This document shows positions 1-8,680 of a stretch of DNA of 64,000 nt, piece by piece. Position 1 is the stretch's first letter; every line of letters starts with the position of its first letter. Position numbers and translations under genes: made by a program. The DNA is taken from the NCBI GenBank assembly GCA_020249265.1, contig JADCGA010000021.1:62001-126000 (forward strand). Direction: 5' to 3'. The stretch comes from Roseomonas sp. (GTDB lineage: Bacteria > Pseudomonadota > Alphaproteobacteria > Acetobacterales > Acetobacteraceae). The notes beneath the pieces are model-generated. The model was not told the DNA's origin. It worked only from the letters and a program-made list of their open reading frames with translations, and made no database searches.

Positions 1-1860
1 CGCGCCGCATTGCGCCATGATATTGCCGCGGCGCGCGAAAAAAGCGCCTGCACCGGCTTCGAACCGGCAGCCATCGGCGGTGCAGCTTAGCTTGCCATCG
101 GGGCTGCTGCCTTCAGCGGGCAGCGCCTTGGCCATATCCTGCCCATAAAGCCTGAGCCAGGAATCGCGCGTCAGGTTGGATGCGCCCTGTTGGCGTTGGA
201 TGAATAGCGTATCGGTCGCGAAAAACCCAACAAGCCGCGCATCATGGGACATCAGAATATGCGGCGGCTGCTCCAAACCCGCGCTGGCAAGGCCAAGGAT
301 CATGGGCAGCACGCCCAAGGCGCGCCACCAGCGCCGCCAAAGGCACAGCCAGCAAAGGCCAAAGGCAAAGATGGCCAAGCCCCAGCCGGGAATTGGTATG
401 GCGGTTTCGGTCGCACCCGGCCAGGCCGCGACGATGCGCGCCACCCACAAAATCCCATCCACGCCAAAGCCCATGACCCAAAGCGCCGGCGCTTCCAGGC
501 CAAGCGGCATAAGCACAGCAGCCAACATGCCCGCTGGCATGACGATAAGGGAGGTGAGCGGCACCGCCACCGCATTGGCCGCCACCCCATACCATTGCAG
601 CCGCCCGAAATGCGCAAGGCCGAAGGGCGCTGTCGCGGCACCTGCCAATACCGATGTCATCATCAACCCAAGCACCACAAAGCCAATGCGCCATGCCCAA
701 CCCTTTTGGCCGCGCAACCCGGCAAGGCGCGGCTGCAACGCCTCCCACCCCGCGACCAGGGCGAGCACTGCCGCAAAAGACATCTGGAAAGACGGGCCAA
801 GCAGCGCAGCCGGATTGAAGATCATCACCACCGCCGCAGCCCAGGCAAGGCCGCGCAGCGAAATCGCCTTTCGCCCCGCCAGAATCGCCAGCGTCACCAA
901 ACACGCCATGGCGAAGCTGCGCTGCATGGGCACCTGTGCGCCAGTCAGCAGCATATAGAAGCCGCCGGCCAACAAGGCGCCGCATCCCGCCAGCAATTTG
1001 CCCGGCACCCTGAGCGCAAAGGGACGATAGAGCGCGGCCAGCAGCCGCGTCACCCAGAAGGAAACGCTCATCACGATCGCGATATGCAGGCCGGAGACCG
1101 AGAGCAGATGCGCAAGGCCCGAATCCCGCATGGCATTCAAATCAGCGCTGGTGATCGCGCTTTGGCTGCCGGTCAGCAGCGCTGCTGAAATTGCCCCGAC
1201 CGAGCCCGGCAAAGCCGCCATCACCCGCGCTTCGAGTTCGGTGCGCAGGCCGGCGAAGGGCGGGGCTTCGCCTGCGCCCGGTGTTACCTCTGCCGCGCCG
1301 ATGGCAAAGCCCACACCGCCCTGACCGCTGAAAAAGGCCGCGCGCTGAAAATCCCAGGCGCCCGGATAGGCCGGCGCTGCCGGGGCGCGTATCAGCACGC
1401 GCACACGCAGCAAATCGCCAGGCGCTGGCCGCGCGGGGTCATCATTGCGCAGGCGAATGCGAAGGCTGCGTTCAAGCTGCGGAGCTTCCGGCGCAAATCG
1501 CGCCTGCCCAAGCGTCACCCGCAGCCCCTGCGGCAAGGCCTGCACATTTTGCACAATGCCCTGGACCACGAGTGCGCGCGGTGGTGGGGATAGGGGCGGC
1601 GGCGCCCTTTGCGCATGCCAGAGTGTTACGGCGAAACCAAAGCTGCCTGCCGCAACCAGGCCGCAAAGCCAGCCGCAAAAGGCCCATCGGCGTGCCAAGC
1701 GCATAGCTGCGATGATCAGGCCCGGGGCCAGCCAGATCAGCCGGGCATCCGGTTCTGAGGCCAGGCTGAAGTAAAGCAGGATGCCCGCCCCCATGGCGAC
1801 GGGTAGCCAAAGTGCCTGCTGCTGACGTTCGGTGGCGAAAGCCTCGGCTGCCCTGGTCAT
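1..1860 (-). CDS. comEC: ComEC/Rec2-family DNA uptake channel protein (C-terminus cut by window edge)
   Basis: The reading frame on the minus strand is open from 1860 to the left edge (620 codons) and continues beyond it. It encodes an N-terminal pair of membrane segments, a soluble OB-like stretch (DUF4131 region), then the diagnostic ComEC motif GLAHLLSVSGLHI followed by a run of hydrophobic helices (Competence domain). The part just before the edge is soluble and should lead into the metallo-beta-lactamase-like domain. In competent bacteria ComEC carries single-stranded DNA across the inner membrane. An in-frame ATG at 1881 is an alternative start, and neither has a clear ribosome site. 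It is divergent from gltX. Confidence 0.9.
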   Translation of the reverse strand, partial: MTRAAEAFATERQQQALWLPVAMGAGILLYFSLASEPDARLIWLAPGLIIAAMRLARRWAFCGWLCGLVAAGSFGFAVTLWHAQRAPPPLSPPPRALVVQGIVQNVQALPQGLRVTLGQARFAPEAPQLERSLRIRLRNDDPARPAPGDLLRVRVLIRAPAAPAYPGAWDFQRAAFFSGQGGVGFAIGAAEVTPGAGEAPPFAGLRTELEARVMAALPGSVGAISAALLTGSQSAITSADLNAMRDSGLAHLLSVSGLHIAIVMSVSFWVTRLLAALYRPFALRVPGKLLAGCGALLAGGFYMLLTGAQVPMQRSFAMACLVTLAILAGRKAISLRGLAWAAAVVMIFNPAALLGPSFQMSFAAVLALVAGWEALQPRLAGLRGQKGWAWRIGFVVLGLMMTSVLAGAATAPFGLAHFGRLQWYGVAANAVAVPLTSLIVMPAGMLAAVLMPLGLEAPALWVMGFGVDGILWVARIVAAWPGATETAIPIPGWGLAIFAFGLCWLCLWRRWWRALGVLPMILGLASAGLEQPPHILMSHDARLVGFFATDTLFIQRQQGASNLTRDSWLRLYGQDMAKALPAEGSSPDGKLSCTADGCRFEAGAGAFFARRGNIMAQCGA

Positions 1861-2062
1861 CCCGGCGCGCCAAATACCCATCGGAGCGGTCAGGCTGGGG
1901 CTTTGGGGCAGGGAAGGGGGCACAACTGGCACAACCATAAGTTTATATGAGCAGCGTCCGACAACCAAACAGGAAATTCATTACCCCCCAGCTCTCTCAT
2001 CAGATTTCCCCGGCGCGGCATGTGGTTTAAAGGCAAGGCATCAGGAGAATGATAATCACGCC

Positions 2063-3457
2063 ATGACGGTTCGCACGCGCTTCGCCCCATCCCCCACCGG
2101 CTATCTGCATATCGGTGGGGCACGCACCGCTTTGTTCAACTGGCTTTTTGCGCGCCACCACGGCGGGGAATACCTGCTGCGTATTGAGGATACGGACCGG
2201 GAACGCTCCACCCGGGAAGCGGTTGATCAGATCCTGGATAGCCTGGCTTGGCTTGGGCTTTCGCCCGATGAACCGCCGGTGTTTCAGGCGCAGCGGGAGG
2301 CGCGGCATCGTGAAATCGCGGAGGCTCTGCTGGCGATGGGCAAGGCCTATCGCTGCTGGGCGACGCCGGAAGAACTGGCCGAAATGCGCGAGCGCGCCGC
2401 CGCAGAAGGCCGCCCACCACGGTATGACCGTCGTTGGCGGGATCGTGAGCCTGGCCCGGAACAGGCGGGCAAGCCCTTCGCTATTCGCATCAAGGCACCG
2501 CTGGAAGGTGAAACCGTGGTTGCGGATTTGGTGCAGGGTGAAGTGCGTGTCGCCAATAGCGAATTGGACGACATGATCATCCTGCGGAGCGACGGCACGC
2601 CCACCTATCTGCACGCCGTGGTGGTGGATGATCACGATATGCGCATCACCCATGTGATCCGCGGCGATGATCACCTGACCAATACTTTCCGCCAATGCAT
2701 GGTCTATGATGCGATGGGCTGGCATCGCCCTTACTTCGCCCATGTGCCTTTGATCCATGGTGCGGATGGCGCCAAGCTTTCCAAGCGTCACGGTGCGGTT
2801 TCCGTGCTGGATTTTCGTGAGCAAGGCTTCCTGCCCGATGCCGTCTGCAATTATCTGCTGCGACTTGGTTGGGGCCATGGTGATGAGGAATTCATCCCGC
2901 GTGACCGCGCCGTGACGCTGTTCGACATCAAGGATGTCGGGCGTGCGGCGGCGCGGATGGATTACGCCAAGCTCACGCATCTGAACGGGCAATATCTGCG
3001 CATGGCCGATGATGATGCGCTGACGCGGGATGTGCTGGAACGCCTCGCGAAACGTACTGTGTTGTTCGGGCCGGATGGTGCCAAGCGTGTGCGGATGCTG
3101 ATGCCTTTCCTGAAGGAAAGGGCGAAGACGCTGGAAGAATTGACGGGCGCTTCTGTCTTTGCCGTACAGGATGGCGCGCCGTTGATGGAAGCCAAGGCCG
3201 AGGCATTACTGACGCCGGAAGCAAAGGCGCGGTTTGCTGATCTTGCCGCGTTTTTGCAGACAGCGCCTTGGGAAAAGCAGGAACTGGATCAGTGGCTGCG
3301 CGATTACTGCGAGGTGAAGGGCATCAAGCTTGGCCAGGTGGCGCAGCCCTTGCGCGCGGCGCTGAGCGGCAGCACGACCAGCCCACCGATTGATGCCGTG
3401 CTGTGGGCGCTGGGGCGAGAGGAGGCGACGTTGCGCATCCTTGCAGCGGCTGGCTAA
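2063..3457 (+). CDS. gltX: Glutamyl-tRNA synthetase
   Basis: Class I aminoacyl-tRNA synthetase that charges tRNA-Glu (and in many alphaproteobacteria also tRNA-Gln). The 464-residue protein has the HIGH-type signature SPTGYLHIGGART at the N-terminus and the KMSKS-type loop as AKLSKRHGA in mid-protein, with a C-terminal helical anticodon-binding domain. Length fits the family. The frame is open further upstream (to 1832), but homology starts at TVRTRFAPSPTG, and AGGAG lies at 2043-2047 upstream of the ATG. Stand-alone transcript divergent from comEC. Confidence 0.96.
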   Translation: MTVRTRFAPSPTGYLHIGGARTALFNWLFARHHGGEYLLRIEDTDRERSTREAVDQILDSLAWLGLSPDEPPVFQAQREARHREIAEALLAMGKAYRCWATPEELAEMRERAAAEGRPPRYDRRWRDREPGPEQAGKPFAIRIKAPLEGETVVADLVQGEVRVANSELDDMIILRSDGTPTYLHAVVVDDHDMRITHVIRGDDHLTNTFRQCMVYDAMGWHRPYFAHVPLIHGADGAKLSKRHGAVSVLDFREQGFLPDAVCNYLLRLGWGHGDEEFIPRDRAVTLFDIKDVGRAAARMDYAKLTHLNGQYLRMADDDALTRDVLERLAKRTVLFGPDGAKRVRMLMPFLKERAKTLEELTGASVFAVQDGAPLMEAKAEALLTPEAKARFADLAAFLQTAPWEKQELDQWLRDYCEVKGIKLGQVAQPLRAALSGSTTSPPIDAVLWALGREEATLRILAAAG

Positions 3458-3462
3458 TTTTT

Positions 3463-3478
3463 CGCCGGTCAGCCGGCG
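3463..3478 (+). terminator. Small GC hairpin just after gltX
   Basis: CGCCGG and CCGGCG flank a TCAG loop 5 bases after the gltX stop. There is no downstream T run, so intrinsic termination is doubtful. It may only be a 3'-end stabilising stem. Confidence 0.25.
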
Positions 3479-3525
3479 CGGAAATTGCCGCCGGGCACGG
3501 CGCATTTCGCGGGGTATGGGCGCGG

Positions 3526-4028
3526 TTAACCGTCGAAAGTTTCAAAAAACCATAAAGTATACACTGTCCCTAGAACGAAAATCGCATAACTAAAAATCGA
3601 AATACGCCAAGTGAAAGGCGCAGCGACGAAAACCGATGAGCGAGCTTCCCGTAGAAACTTTGAAAAGCTAAATCGCCAAGGTATGAATCTACGGCAACCT
3701 ATTAATTTCAATAAGAAAAATTGCGGCATAACCAGGAGCCAAGCTTGAATCCTCATAACAAAAACTTCAATCCAAGAGATAGACGAGAGCCACGGAGCGT
3801 TTAGACGTAGCCAGACGCCTAATAGTGAAATGAACGGCCCCACGAAATAGAAACTAGCGAAGGCAATTTGAGACATGGGAGTGGGTTGATGCATGATTTT
3901 TTTGTGAGGCTTGCGATTCCGACGACCAAAACTATTCCGAAGACCAAGAATAGAAACTGTAACGTTTCGGGCTGCGACAATGCTCGCGAGAATAGAAAAG
4001 CGTGGGGGTCTACCTCATGGCGACTCAT
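3526..4028 (-). CDS. Small multi-span membrane protein split over two frames joined by an A7 run
   Basis: No family recognised. Frame one starts at ATG 4028 behind a CAGGAA stretch and gives one hydrophobic helix (about residues 23-41), then runs out of frame and stops at 3819. The second frame (ATG 3894 to stop 3526, 122 codons) has three more hydrophobic segments. The two overlap at seven A residues (minus strand 3903-3897) read as ACA AAA AAA, so A_AAA_AAA is in the phase required for -1 slippage. A slip gives one 167-residue, roughly four-helix protein. Alternatives are two overlapping genes, a frameshifted pseudogene, or a homopolymer error in the sequence. The region is visibly AT-richer than its surroundings, which suggests transfer or relaxed selection. 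Confidence 0.45.
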
Positions 4029-4236
4029 TTCCTGGGCCTCGAAGTGAAAGATATCGTGGGCACTCGGCTAAGGACAGCCAAGGCACCTGCGGACCATGCG
4101 GATTGTCTAAAGTTTATGCTAGTTCGCAATGAGATAGGCCAATTTAGCGAACCCGCCACATGACGCCATGGCTCTGCACCGCTCTGCCTCGCAATCATGC
4201 TGTTCTTCGCACTCACCGCCAGCGCACGTTGCTGCT
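4029..4236. other. Non-coding stretch between the membrane locus and the FAH gene
   Basis: I see no supported gene here. A minus-strand frame crosses it (4342 to 4025), but its composition is that of an antisense shadow of the FAH gene end, and it has no recognisable domain. It probably holds the promoter of the upstream membrane locus, but I cannot assign -35/-10 boxes convincingly. Confidence 0.4.
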
Positions 4237-4265
4237 CTTCCCCGCCAGCTTTCCTGGCGGGGAAG
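4237..4265 (-). terminator. Perfect 12-bp inverted repeat after the FAH hydrolase gene
   Basis: CTTCCCCGCCAG and CTGGCGGGGAAG are exact complements around a 5-base loop, 24 bases beyond the stop of the minus-strand FAH gene. The strong stem fits a transcript end, but no T tract follows on either strand, so it may be a Rho-dependent end or an mRNA-stabilising stem. Confidence 0.5.
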
Positions 4266-4289
4266 TCGAAGATCACCAAAGTCGGCGTA

Positions 4290-5138
4290 TCAGGCTGAGG
4301 CGACAAGTTTCTGCGTCTGCTCACCAAGCCCGGCAATGCCAAGCTTCATGGTCTGGCCGGCCTTGAGGAAGATCGGCACCGGCTTCTTGCCAAGCCCCAC
4401 ACCTGGCGGCGTGCCGGTGAAGATCACATCGCCGGGATTGAGCGTGATGCATTGGCTGACATAGGACACAATCTGCTTCACGCCGAAGATCATGGTCTTG
4501 GTGGAACCATTCTGTTCGCGCACGCCATCCACATCGCAATACATGGCAAGGTTCTGCGGATCGGGGATTTCATCCTTCGTCACCAGCCAGGGGCCGAGCG
4601 GGCCGAAAGTATCGAACCCCTTACCCTTATCCCAGGCGCCGCCGCGTTCTGCCTGCCATTCACGCTCAGACACGTCATTGCCGACGGCATAGCCGGCAAC
4701 ATGATCCAGCGCCTTGTCTTCCGATACATATTTGGCGCGTGTGCCGATGATGATGCAAAGCTCCACCTCGTAATCGGTCTTCACCGAACCGCGGGGGATG
4801 ACAACATCATCATTCGGCCCTTGCAAAGCATTGAGCGATTTCAGGAACACAATCGGCTCCTTCGGGATCGGCGCGCCGGTTTCCGCCGCGTGATCGGCAT
4901 AGTTCAACCCAATGCAAATCAAATTCTTCATGCCCGTAACGGGCGAGCCAAGGCGCGGATTGCCGGCGACCTTGGGCAAGGAATTCACATCCACCGCGGC
5001 GATCTTCGCGAGTGCGGCGGGGGAGAGCACATCGCCCGTGATATCGGGCACAAGGCCCGAAAGATCACGAATGGCGCCGGCGGCATCCAGAATGCCCGGC
5101 TTTTCCTGGCCCGCAGGGCCGTAACGCAAAAGCTTCAT
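4290..5138 (-). CDS. Fumarylacetoacetate-hydrolase family protein, probably 2,4-diketo-3-deoxy-L-fuconate hydrolase
   Basis: A 282-residue FAH-fold enzyme. Visible family features are GLNYADHAAETG near residue 76, the acidic metal-binding run TDYEVELCIIIG, and the C-terminal GDVIFTGTPPGVG. FAH-family enzymes cleave or hydrolyse C-C bonds of diketo acids with a divalent metal. Sequence style matches the group annotated as ureidoglycolate lyase or 2,4-diketo-3-deoxy-L-fuconate hydrolase. The neighbouring DHRS6-like dehydrogenase (5421-6170) makes the latter more likely, as it would supply the diketo substrate. GGGAGG precedes the ATG. It is the last gene of a three-gene minus-strand set. Confidence 0.82.
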   Translation of the reverse strand: MKLLRYGPAGQEKPGILDAAGAIRDLSGLVPDITGDVLSPAALAKIAAVDVNSLPKVAGNPRLGSPVTGMKNLICIGLNYADHAAETGAPIPKEPIVFLKSLNALQGPNDDVVIPRGSVKTDYEVELCIIIGTRAKYVSEDKALDHVAGYAVGNDVSEREWQAERGGAWDKGKGFDTFGPLGPWLVTKDEIPDPQNLAMYCDVDGVREQNGSTKTMIFGVKQIVSYVSQCITLNPGDVIFTGTPPGVGLGKKPVPIFLKAGQTMKLGIAGLGEQTQKLVASA

Positions 5139-5149
5139 CTAAGCCTCCC

Positions 5150-5386
5150 TCAATTGGAACGGCGGGCACGCACATGCCCGAAAAGCGCGAAGCCTGCGGC
5201 AGCAAATGCCAGCGCATGCACCATATTATTCGGCAGCGTCACCGCGCCGGCTGCAAGTAGCAGCGCCATCAACATGGCGATGCATCCCAGCATCATATAG
5301 GCGGGCATCGCCATATCCTCATTGATGCCGGCAAGGATTACGGCACCCATCGCGCCCATCATCGGCACGGCAAATTCACTGGCCAT
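5150..5386 (-). CDS. Small hypothetical membrane protein
   Basis: A 78-residue protein with about three hydrophobic segments and a short basic C-terminal tail (RARRSN). I chose the ATG at 5386 because AAGGAG lies 7 bases upstream; the in-frame ATG at 5401 precedes that ribosome site. It lies between the SDR and the FAH hydrolase with short gaps, so it is likely co-transcribed with them. No family is recognised. It could be a small helper of a transport step or an unrelated inner-membrane protein. Confidence 0.65.
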   Translation of the reverse strand: MASEFAVPMMGAMGAVILAGINEDMAMPAYMMLGCIAMLMALLLAAGAVTLPNNMVHALAFAAAGFALFGHVRARRSN

Positions 5387-5420
5387 TTCATTCTCCTTCA
5401 CGAAAGCGGTTTAGGGCTTC

Positions 5421-6170
5421 CTATAATGTCCAGCCGCCGTCAATCACAATGGCCTGGCCGGTGACAAAAGCGGCCTCATCGGACGCCAGATAAAGCACCA
5501 AAGCGGCCATTTCCTCAGCGGTGGCGAGCCTGCCCATGGCCTGACGCGCGACAAAGGCGGCGCGGGCCGCTTCTACTGAACCGGCGGCGGCGGCATTGGC
5601 AGAGATTCGATCGTGAAGCGATGGTGTATCCACCGTGCCGGGGCAAAGGCAATTGCAGCGAATGCCCTGGCTGACATACTCGGTCGCGATGGATTTCGTG
5701 AGGCCCACCACAGCCGCCTTTGTAGTGCCATACAGGAAGCGATTGGGCGCGCCCTTGATGGATGAACAGGCGGAAGACATGTTCACAATGCTGCCGCGGC
5801 GGCGTTCCAACATGCCTGGGATGAAGGCCTGCGCCACCTTCCACATGGCGCGCACATTCAACCCTAAGCCGAAATCCCAATCCTGATCGGTGCAGGTCAG
5901 GATGGTGTTCTGATGCACAAACCCCGCGCAATTAAAAAGGATATCCACGGGCCCCGTGGCCTTCGCCGCCGCCGCAATGGCCGCATCATCCAGCACATCA
6001 AGCGTCGCAGTAGTGATGCCTGGCGCCGTGAGGGTCGCCAGCAGCGCCGAATCACGATCCGTTGCCACCACGCGCGCCCCTTCGGCGGCCATGGCAAGCG
6101 CTGTGGCGCGGCCAATCCCCTGGCCTGCTGCCGTCACAAAACAAAGCTTGCCCGCCAATCTTCCCGCCAT
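5421..6170 (-). CDS. SDR dehydrogenase of the DHRS6/2-keto-3-deoxy-L-fuconate dehydrogenase type
   Basis: A 249-residue classical short-chain dehydrogenase: cofactor loop TAAGQGIG, then NCAG, a catalytic Ser in MSSACSS, and YGTTK as the Tyr-Lys pair. Stretches such as AGFVHQ, DWDFGLGLNVRAM and RCNCLCPGTVDTPSL match the distinctive DHRS6/BDH2 lineage, whose bacterial members oxidise 2-keto-3-deoxy-L-fuconate. Start at 6170: AAGGAAA lies about 7 bases upstream, while the in-frame start at 6212 would overlap phaC. With the adjacent FAH hydrolase it forms the last two steps of a non-phosphorylated L-fucose route; the early enzymes are not in the window. Confidence 0.85.
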   Translation of the reverse strand: MAGRLAGKLCFVTAAGQGIGRATALAMAAEGARVVATDRDSALLATLTAPGITTATLDVLDDAAIAAAAKATGPVDILFNCAGFVHQNTILTCTDQDWDFGLGLNVRAMWKVAQAFIPGMLERRRGSIVNMSSACSSIKGAPNRFLYGTTKAAVVGLTKSIATEYVSQGIRCNCLCPGTVDTPSLHDRISANAAAAGSVEAARAAFVARQAMGRLATAEEMAALVLYLASDEAAFVTGQAIVIDGGWTL

Positions 6171-6208
6171 GATGTGTTTCCTTCCCCTGGTCGCGACAAT
6201 GCCGCGTT

Positions 6209-7990
6209 TCAATCCTGCGCCATGACTTTCACATAGCTGCCCGGCGCGTCTTCAATCGCGTTCTTCGGCTTGCGTGCGGGTACCTGAACAGGCTCCTGCC
6301 CGGTCACCCAGCGTTGCCAATCGGGCCACCAGGAACCCGCCAATTCCGTTGAGCTTGCCAACCAGGCCTCAGGGTCCGCCGGCAATGTCGTGTTCACCCA
6401 ATGGCTGTATTTGCCCGCATCCGGCGGATTGACCACACCCGCGATGTGCCCCGATGCCGCCAGCACAAAGCGGATATCACCCGTATAGGTCTGCGTCGCG
6501 CGATAGGTGGAAGCCCAGGGCGCGATGTGATCTTCCCGTGTTGAAAGAATGTAAGTCGGCAGCTTGATCTTGCGCAGGTCAAGCTTCACGCCCAGCAATT
6601 CAATCCCACCCGGCTTGATCAGATCATTCTGCTGATACATGCGCCGCAGATAGAAGGAATGCATCCGCGCCGGCATGCGCGTTGAATCATCATTCCAATA
6701 GAGCAAATCAAAGGGGAAGGGATCCTGCCCCAGCAGGTAGTTGTTCACGACAAATGACCAGATAAGGTCATTGGCGCGCAGCATATTGAAGGTGGTCGCC
6801 ATTTCGCGGCCTTCCAGATAGCCGCGTTTTTGCATCTTGGCTTCCAGCGCCTTTAATTGTTCCTCATCAATGAAGACACCCAATTCACCGGATTCTGTGA
6901 AATCCACCAAAGTGGTGAAGAAGGTCGCGGATTTGATGCGGGTATCGCGCTTAGCCGCCATATGCGCGAGTGTCGCCGATAGCAGCGTACCCCCCAGGCA
7001 ATAGCCAATCGCATTCACAGCCTTTTCGCCGGTTGCCTTTTCAATCGCGTCCAGCGCCGCATAGGGGCCTTCCAGCATGTAATCCTCAAAGCCTTTTTCG
7101 GCGAGCTTTGCATCCGGATTGACCCAGGAAACCACGAAAACCGTATGCCCCTGATCCACCGCCCAGCGGATGAAGGAATTCTTTGGGCGCAGATCAAGGA
7201 TATAGTATTTGTTGATCCAAGGCGGCATGATCAGCAGCGGGCGCTTCAGCACCTTTTCAGTGGTGGGCGTATACTGGATCAGCTGCATCAGGTCATTCTG
7301 ATAGACAATTTTGCCCGGCGTGACGGCGATATTCTCGCCTACCTTGAACTTGCTTTCATCCGTCATGCGGATGCGCAGATTGCCCTGCCCGCGTTCAAGG
7401 TCGGTCAGCAGATTGGACAAGCCCTTCAGCAGATTCTCGCCACCTGTTTCCGCCGTGCGGCGCAGCACTTCCGGATTGGTCACGGCGAAATTCGTGGGGC
7501 TCATCGCATCCACGAATTGGCGGGTATAGAAATCCACCTTCTGCGCGGTCTTCTCATCAAGCCCCTCGGCGTCATGCACCAGGCGCTGCATGTAGCGCGC
7601 GGAAAGCAAATAACTCTGCCGGATGAAGTCAAACACTTCATTCTCGCGCCAGGCGTCATCCTTGAAGCGCTTGTCCTTTTGGTCTTCCGCGATCACCGCT
7701 GGCGCGGGCTCACCCATCATGCGGCGCGCGGTATGCTGCCATAACGTCAGGTAATCCTGCCAAAAGCCGATCTGCGCCTGCATCAGCCGTGCGGGATTGG
7801 CCATCAGGCGCGATGTCATGTCCAGGAAGGCATTGCCGATATGCAGCGGGTCGGCCTCACCGGGTGTATCCGTCTGGCGCTTCAGGAAATCGGCGACGAT
7901 ACGCTGGCTGCGTTCCGCCACATCGGCCATGGTGCGGCTGACCAGCGCCGGGTCGGGCAGGCGGAAATGGGGCGGGTCGCTTTCGGCCAT
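6209..7990 (-). CDS. phaC: Class I poly(3-hydroxyalkanoate) synthase
   Basis: Polymerises (R)-3-hydroxyacyl-CoA into storage polyester at the granule surface. The 593-residue protein has the N-terminal PhaC domain, then an alpha/beta-hydrolase core with the lipase-like box GYCLGG (nucleophile Cys331), the Asp in REDHIAPW and the His in ASGHIAGV, completing the Cys-Asp-His triad. Length matches class I enzymes, which act without PhaE. CAGGAAG precedes the ATG. No phaA/phaB or phasin genes lie next to it. The SDR gene follows 38 bases downstream. Confidence 0.96.
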   Translation of the reverse strand: MAESDPPHFRLPDPALVSRTMADVAERSQRIVADFLKRQTDTPGEADPLHIGNAFLDMTSRLMANPARLMQAQIGFWQDYLTLWQHTARRMMGEPAPAVIAEDQKDKRFKDDAWRENEVFDFIRQSYLLSARYMQRLVHDAEGLDEKTAQKVDFYTRQFVDAMSPTNFAVTNPEVLRRTAETGGENLLKGLSNLLTDLERGQGNLRIRMTDESKFKVGENIAVTPGKIVYQNDLMQLIQYTPTTEKVLKRPLLIMPPWINKYYILDLRPKNSFIRWAVDQGHTVFVVSWVNPDAKLAEKGFEDYMLEGPYAALDAIEKATGEKAVNAIGYCLGGTLLSATLAHMAAKRDTRIKSATFFTTLVDFTESGELGVFIDEEQLKALEAKMQKRGYLEGREMATTFNMLRANDLIWSFVVNNYLLGQDPFPFDLLYWNDDSTRMPARMHSFYLRRMYQQNDLIKPGGIELLGVKLDLRKIKLPTYILSTREDHIAPWASTYRATQTYTGDIRFVLAASGHIAGVVNPPDAGKYSHWVNTTLPADPEAWLASSTELAGSWWPDWQRWVTGQEPVQVPARKPKNAIEDAPGSYVKVMAQD

Positions 7991-8068
7991 TGGGGCTTCC
8001 TGGCAAATTTCTGCCCGGCGCTTCGCGCCACGCCCATTTCAGGCTACCCCTATGGCAGGCAGGGGCGC

Positions 8069-8635
8069 ATGAGTGAGCATCGCGAGACAACCGGAACCAA
8101 ACCTCAACCTAGGTGGCGGCGCAAAGCCAATCAAGCACAGCTTTGCGCGCTGCTGGCGCTGGTACTGGCTGGCTGCTCAACGGAGCCCGGCCAGGCAGTG
8201 ATAAAATTCTGGGACCGTGTCTGGGGACCGGCCAATGAAGGCCGTCCCGCACCGCCCGGCGCTGGCGAGCCCTTTCCCAATTTGGGCACTGTCCCGCCCC
8301 GGCCGGAAATCCCGGATGTGGCGACGCGCGAGGCTTTGGCCGCCGGGCTGGTGCAGCAAAGGGACGCAAGCCGCGAACCGCTTGGCGCCTTGCCCGGCGC
8401 CGTACCGCGCTTGGGGCCACCGCCCCCCGCTTTGGCCCCGGCCTTGGCGGGCATGGCCATCCCGGCCCCGGCCATCGCGGCTCCGGCTGCGCCTGTCGCG
8501 CCCAGCGCGCCGCAACAAGCCGCCCCAACGTCAGTCGCCGCCCCGCAACCGGCCGGCATTCCCGCCCCACCGGTCCTCGCCCCCGCTGGCCCCCCGCCGC
8601 CACCTGTTTTGCGTGAAGCGCCTCGCCGGCCGTGA
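8069..8635 (+). CDS. Pro/Ala-rich lipoprotein, hypothetical
   Basis: A 188-residue protein. It has a basic N-terminus, a hydrophobic stretch ending in the lipobox LAGC (Cys near residue 33), a short middle region, and a long C-terminal half made almost wholly of Pro and Ala. This fits an outer- or inner-membrane lipoprotein with an unstructured periplasmic arm. The frame is open upstream to 7841 but that part is antisense to phaC; the ATG at 8069 places the signal peptide correctly. No family recognised. It lies between divergent phaC and the downstream aminotransferase gene. Confidence 0.6.
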   Translation: MSEHRETTGTKPQPRWRRKANQAQLCALLALVLAGCSTEPGQAVIKFWDRVWGPANEGRPAPPGAGEPFPNLGTVPPRPEIPDVATREALAAGLVQQRDASREPLGALPGAVPRLGPPPPALAPALAGMAIPAPAIAAPAAPVAPSAPQQAAPTSVAAPQPAGIPAPPVLAPAGPPPPPVLREAPRRP

Positions 8636-8680
8636 CGGGCTGGTCTATAAGCCCACCCCTTAATCATCGAGACTGAAGCC

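Noticed and set aside
1940-1970. TATAAA with an upstream TTGGTT on the minus strand as a comEC promoter
   Set aside because: The spacer is only 15 bases and the -35 match is weak, so I did not list it.
2027-2992. Minus-strand frame of 321 codons across gltX
   Set aside because: It is the antisense of a certain gene, has no domain and a composition set by gltX codons.
4025-4342. Minus-strand frame of 105 codons beyond the FAH gene end
   Set aside because: Overlaps the FAH coding end in another frame and shows no domain or ribosome site.
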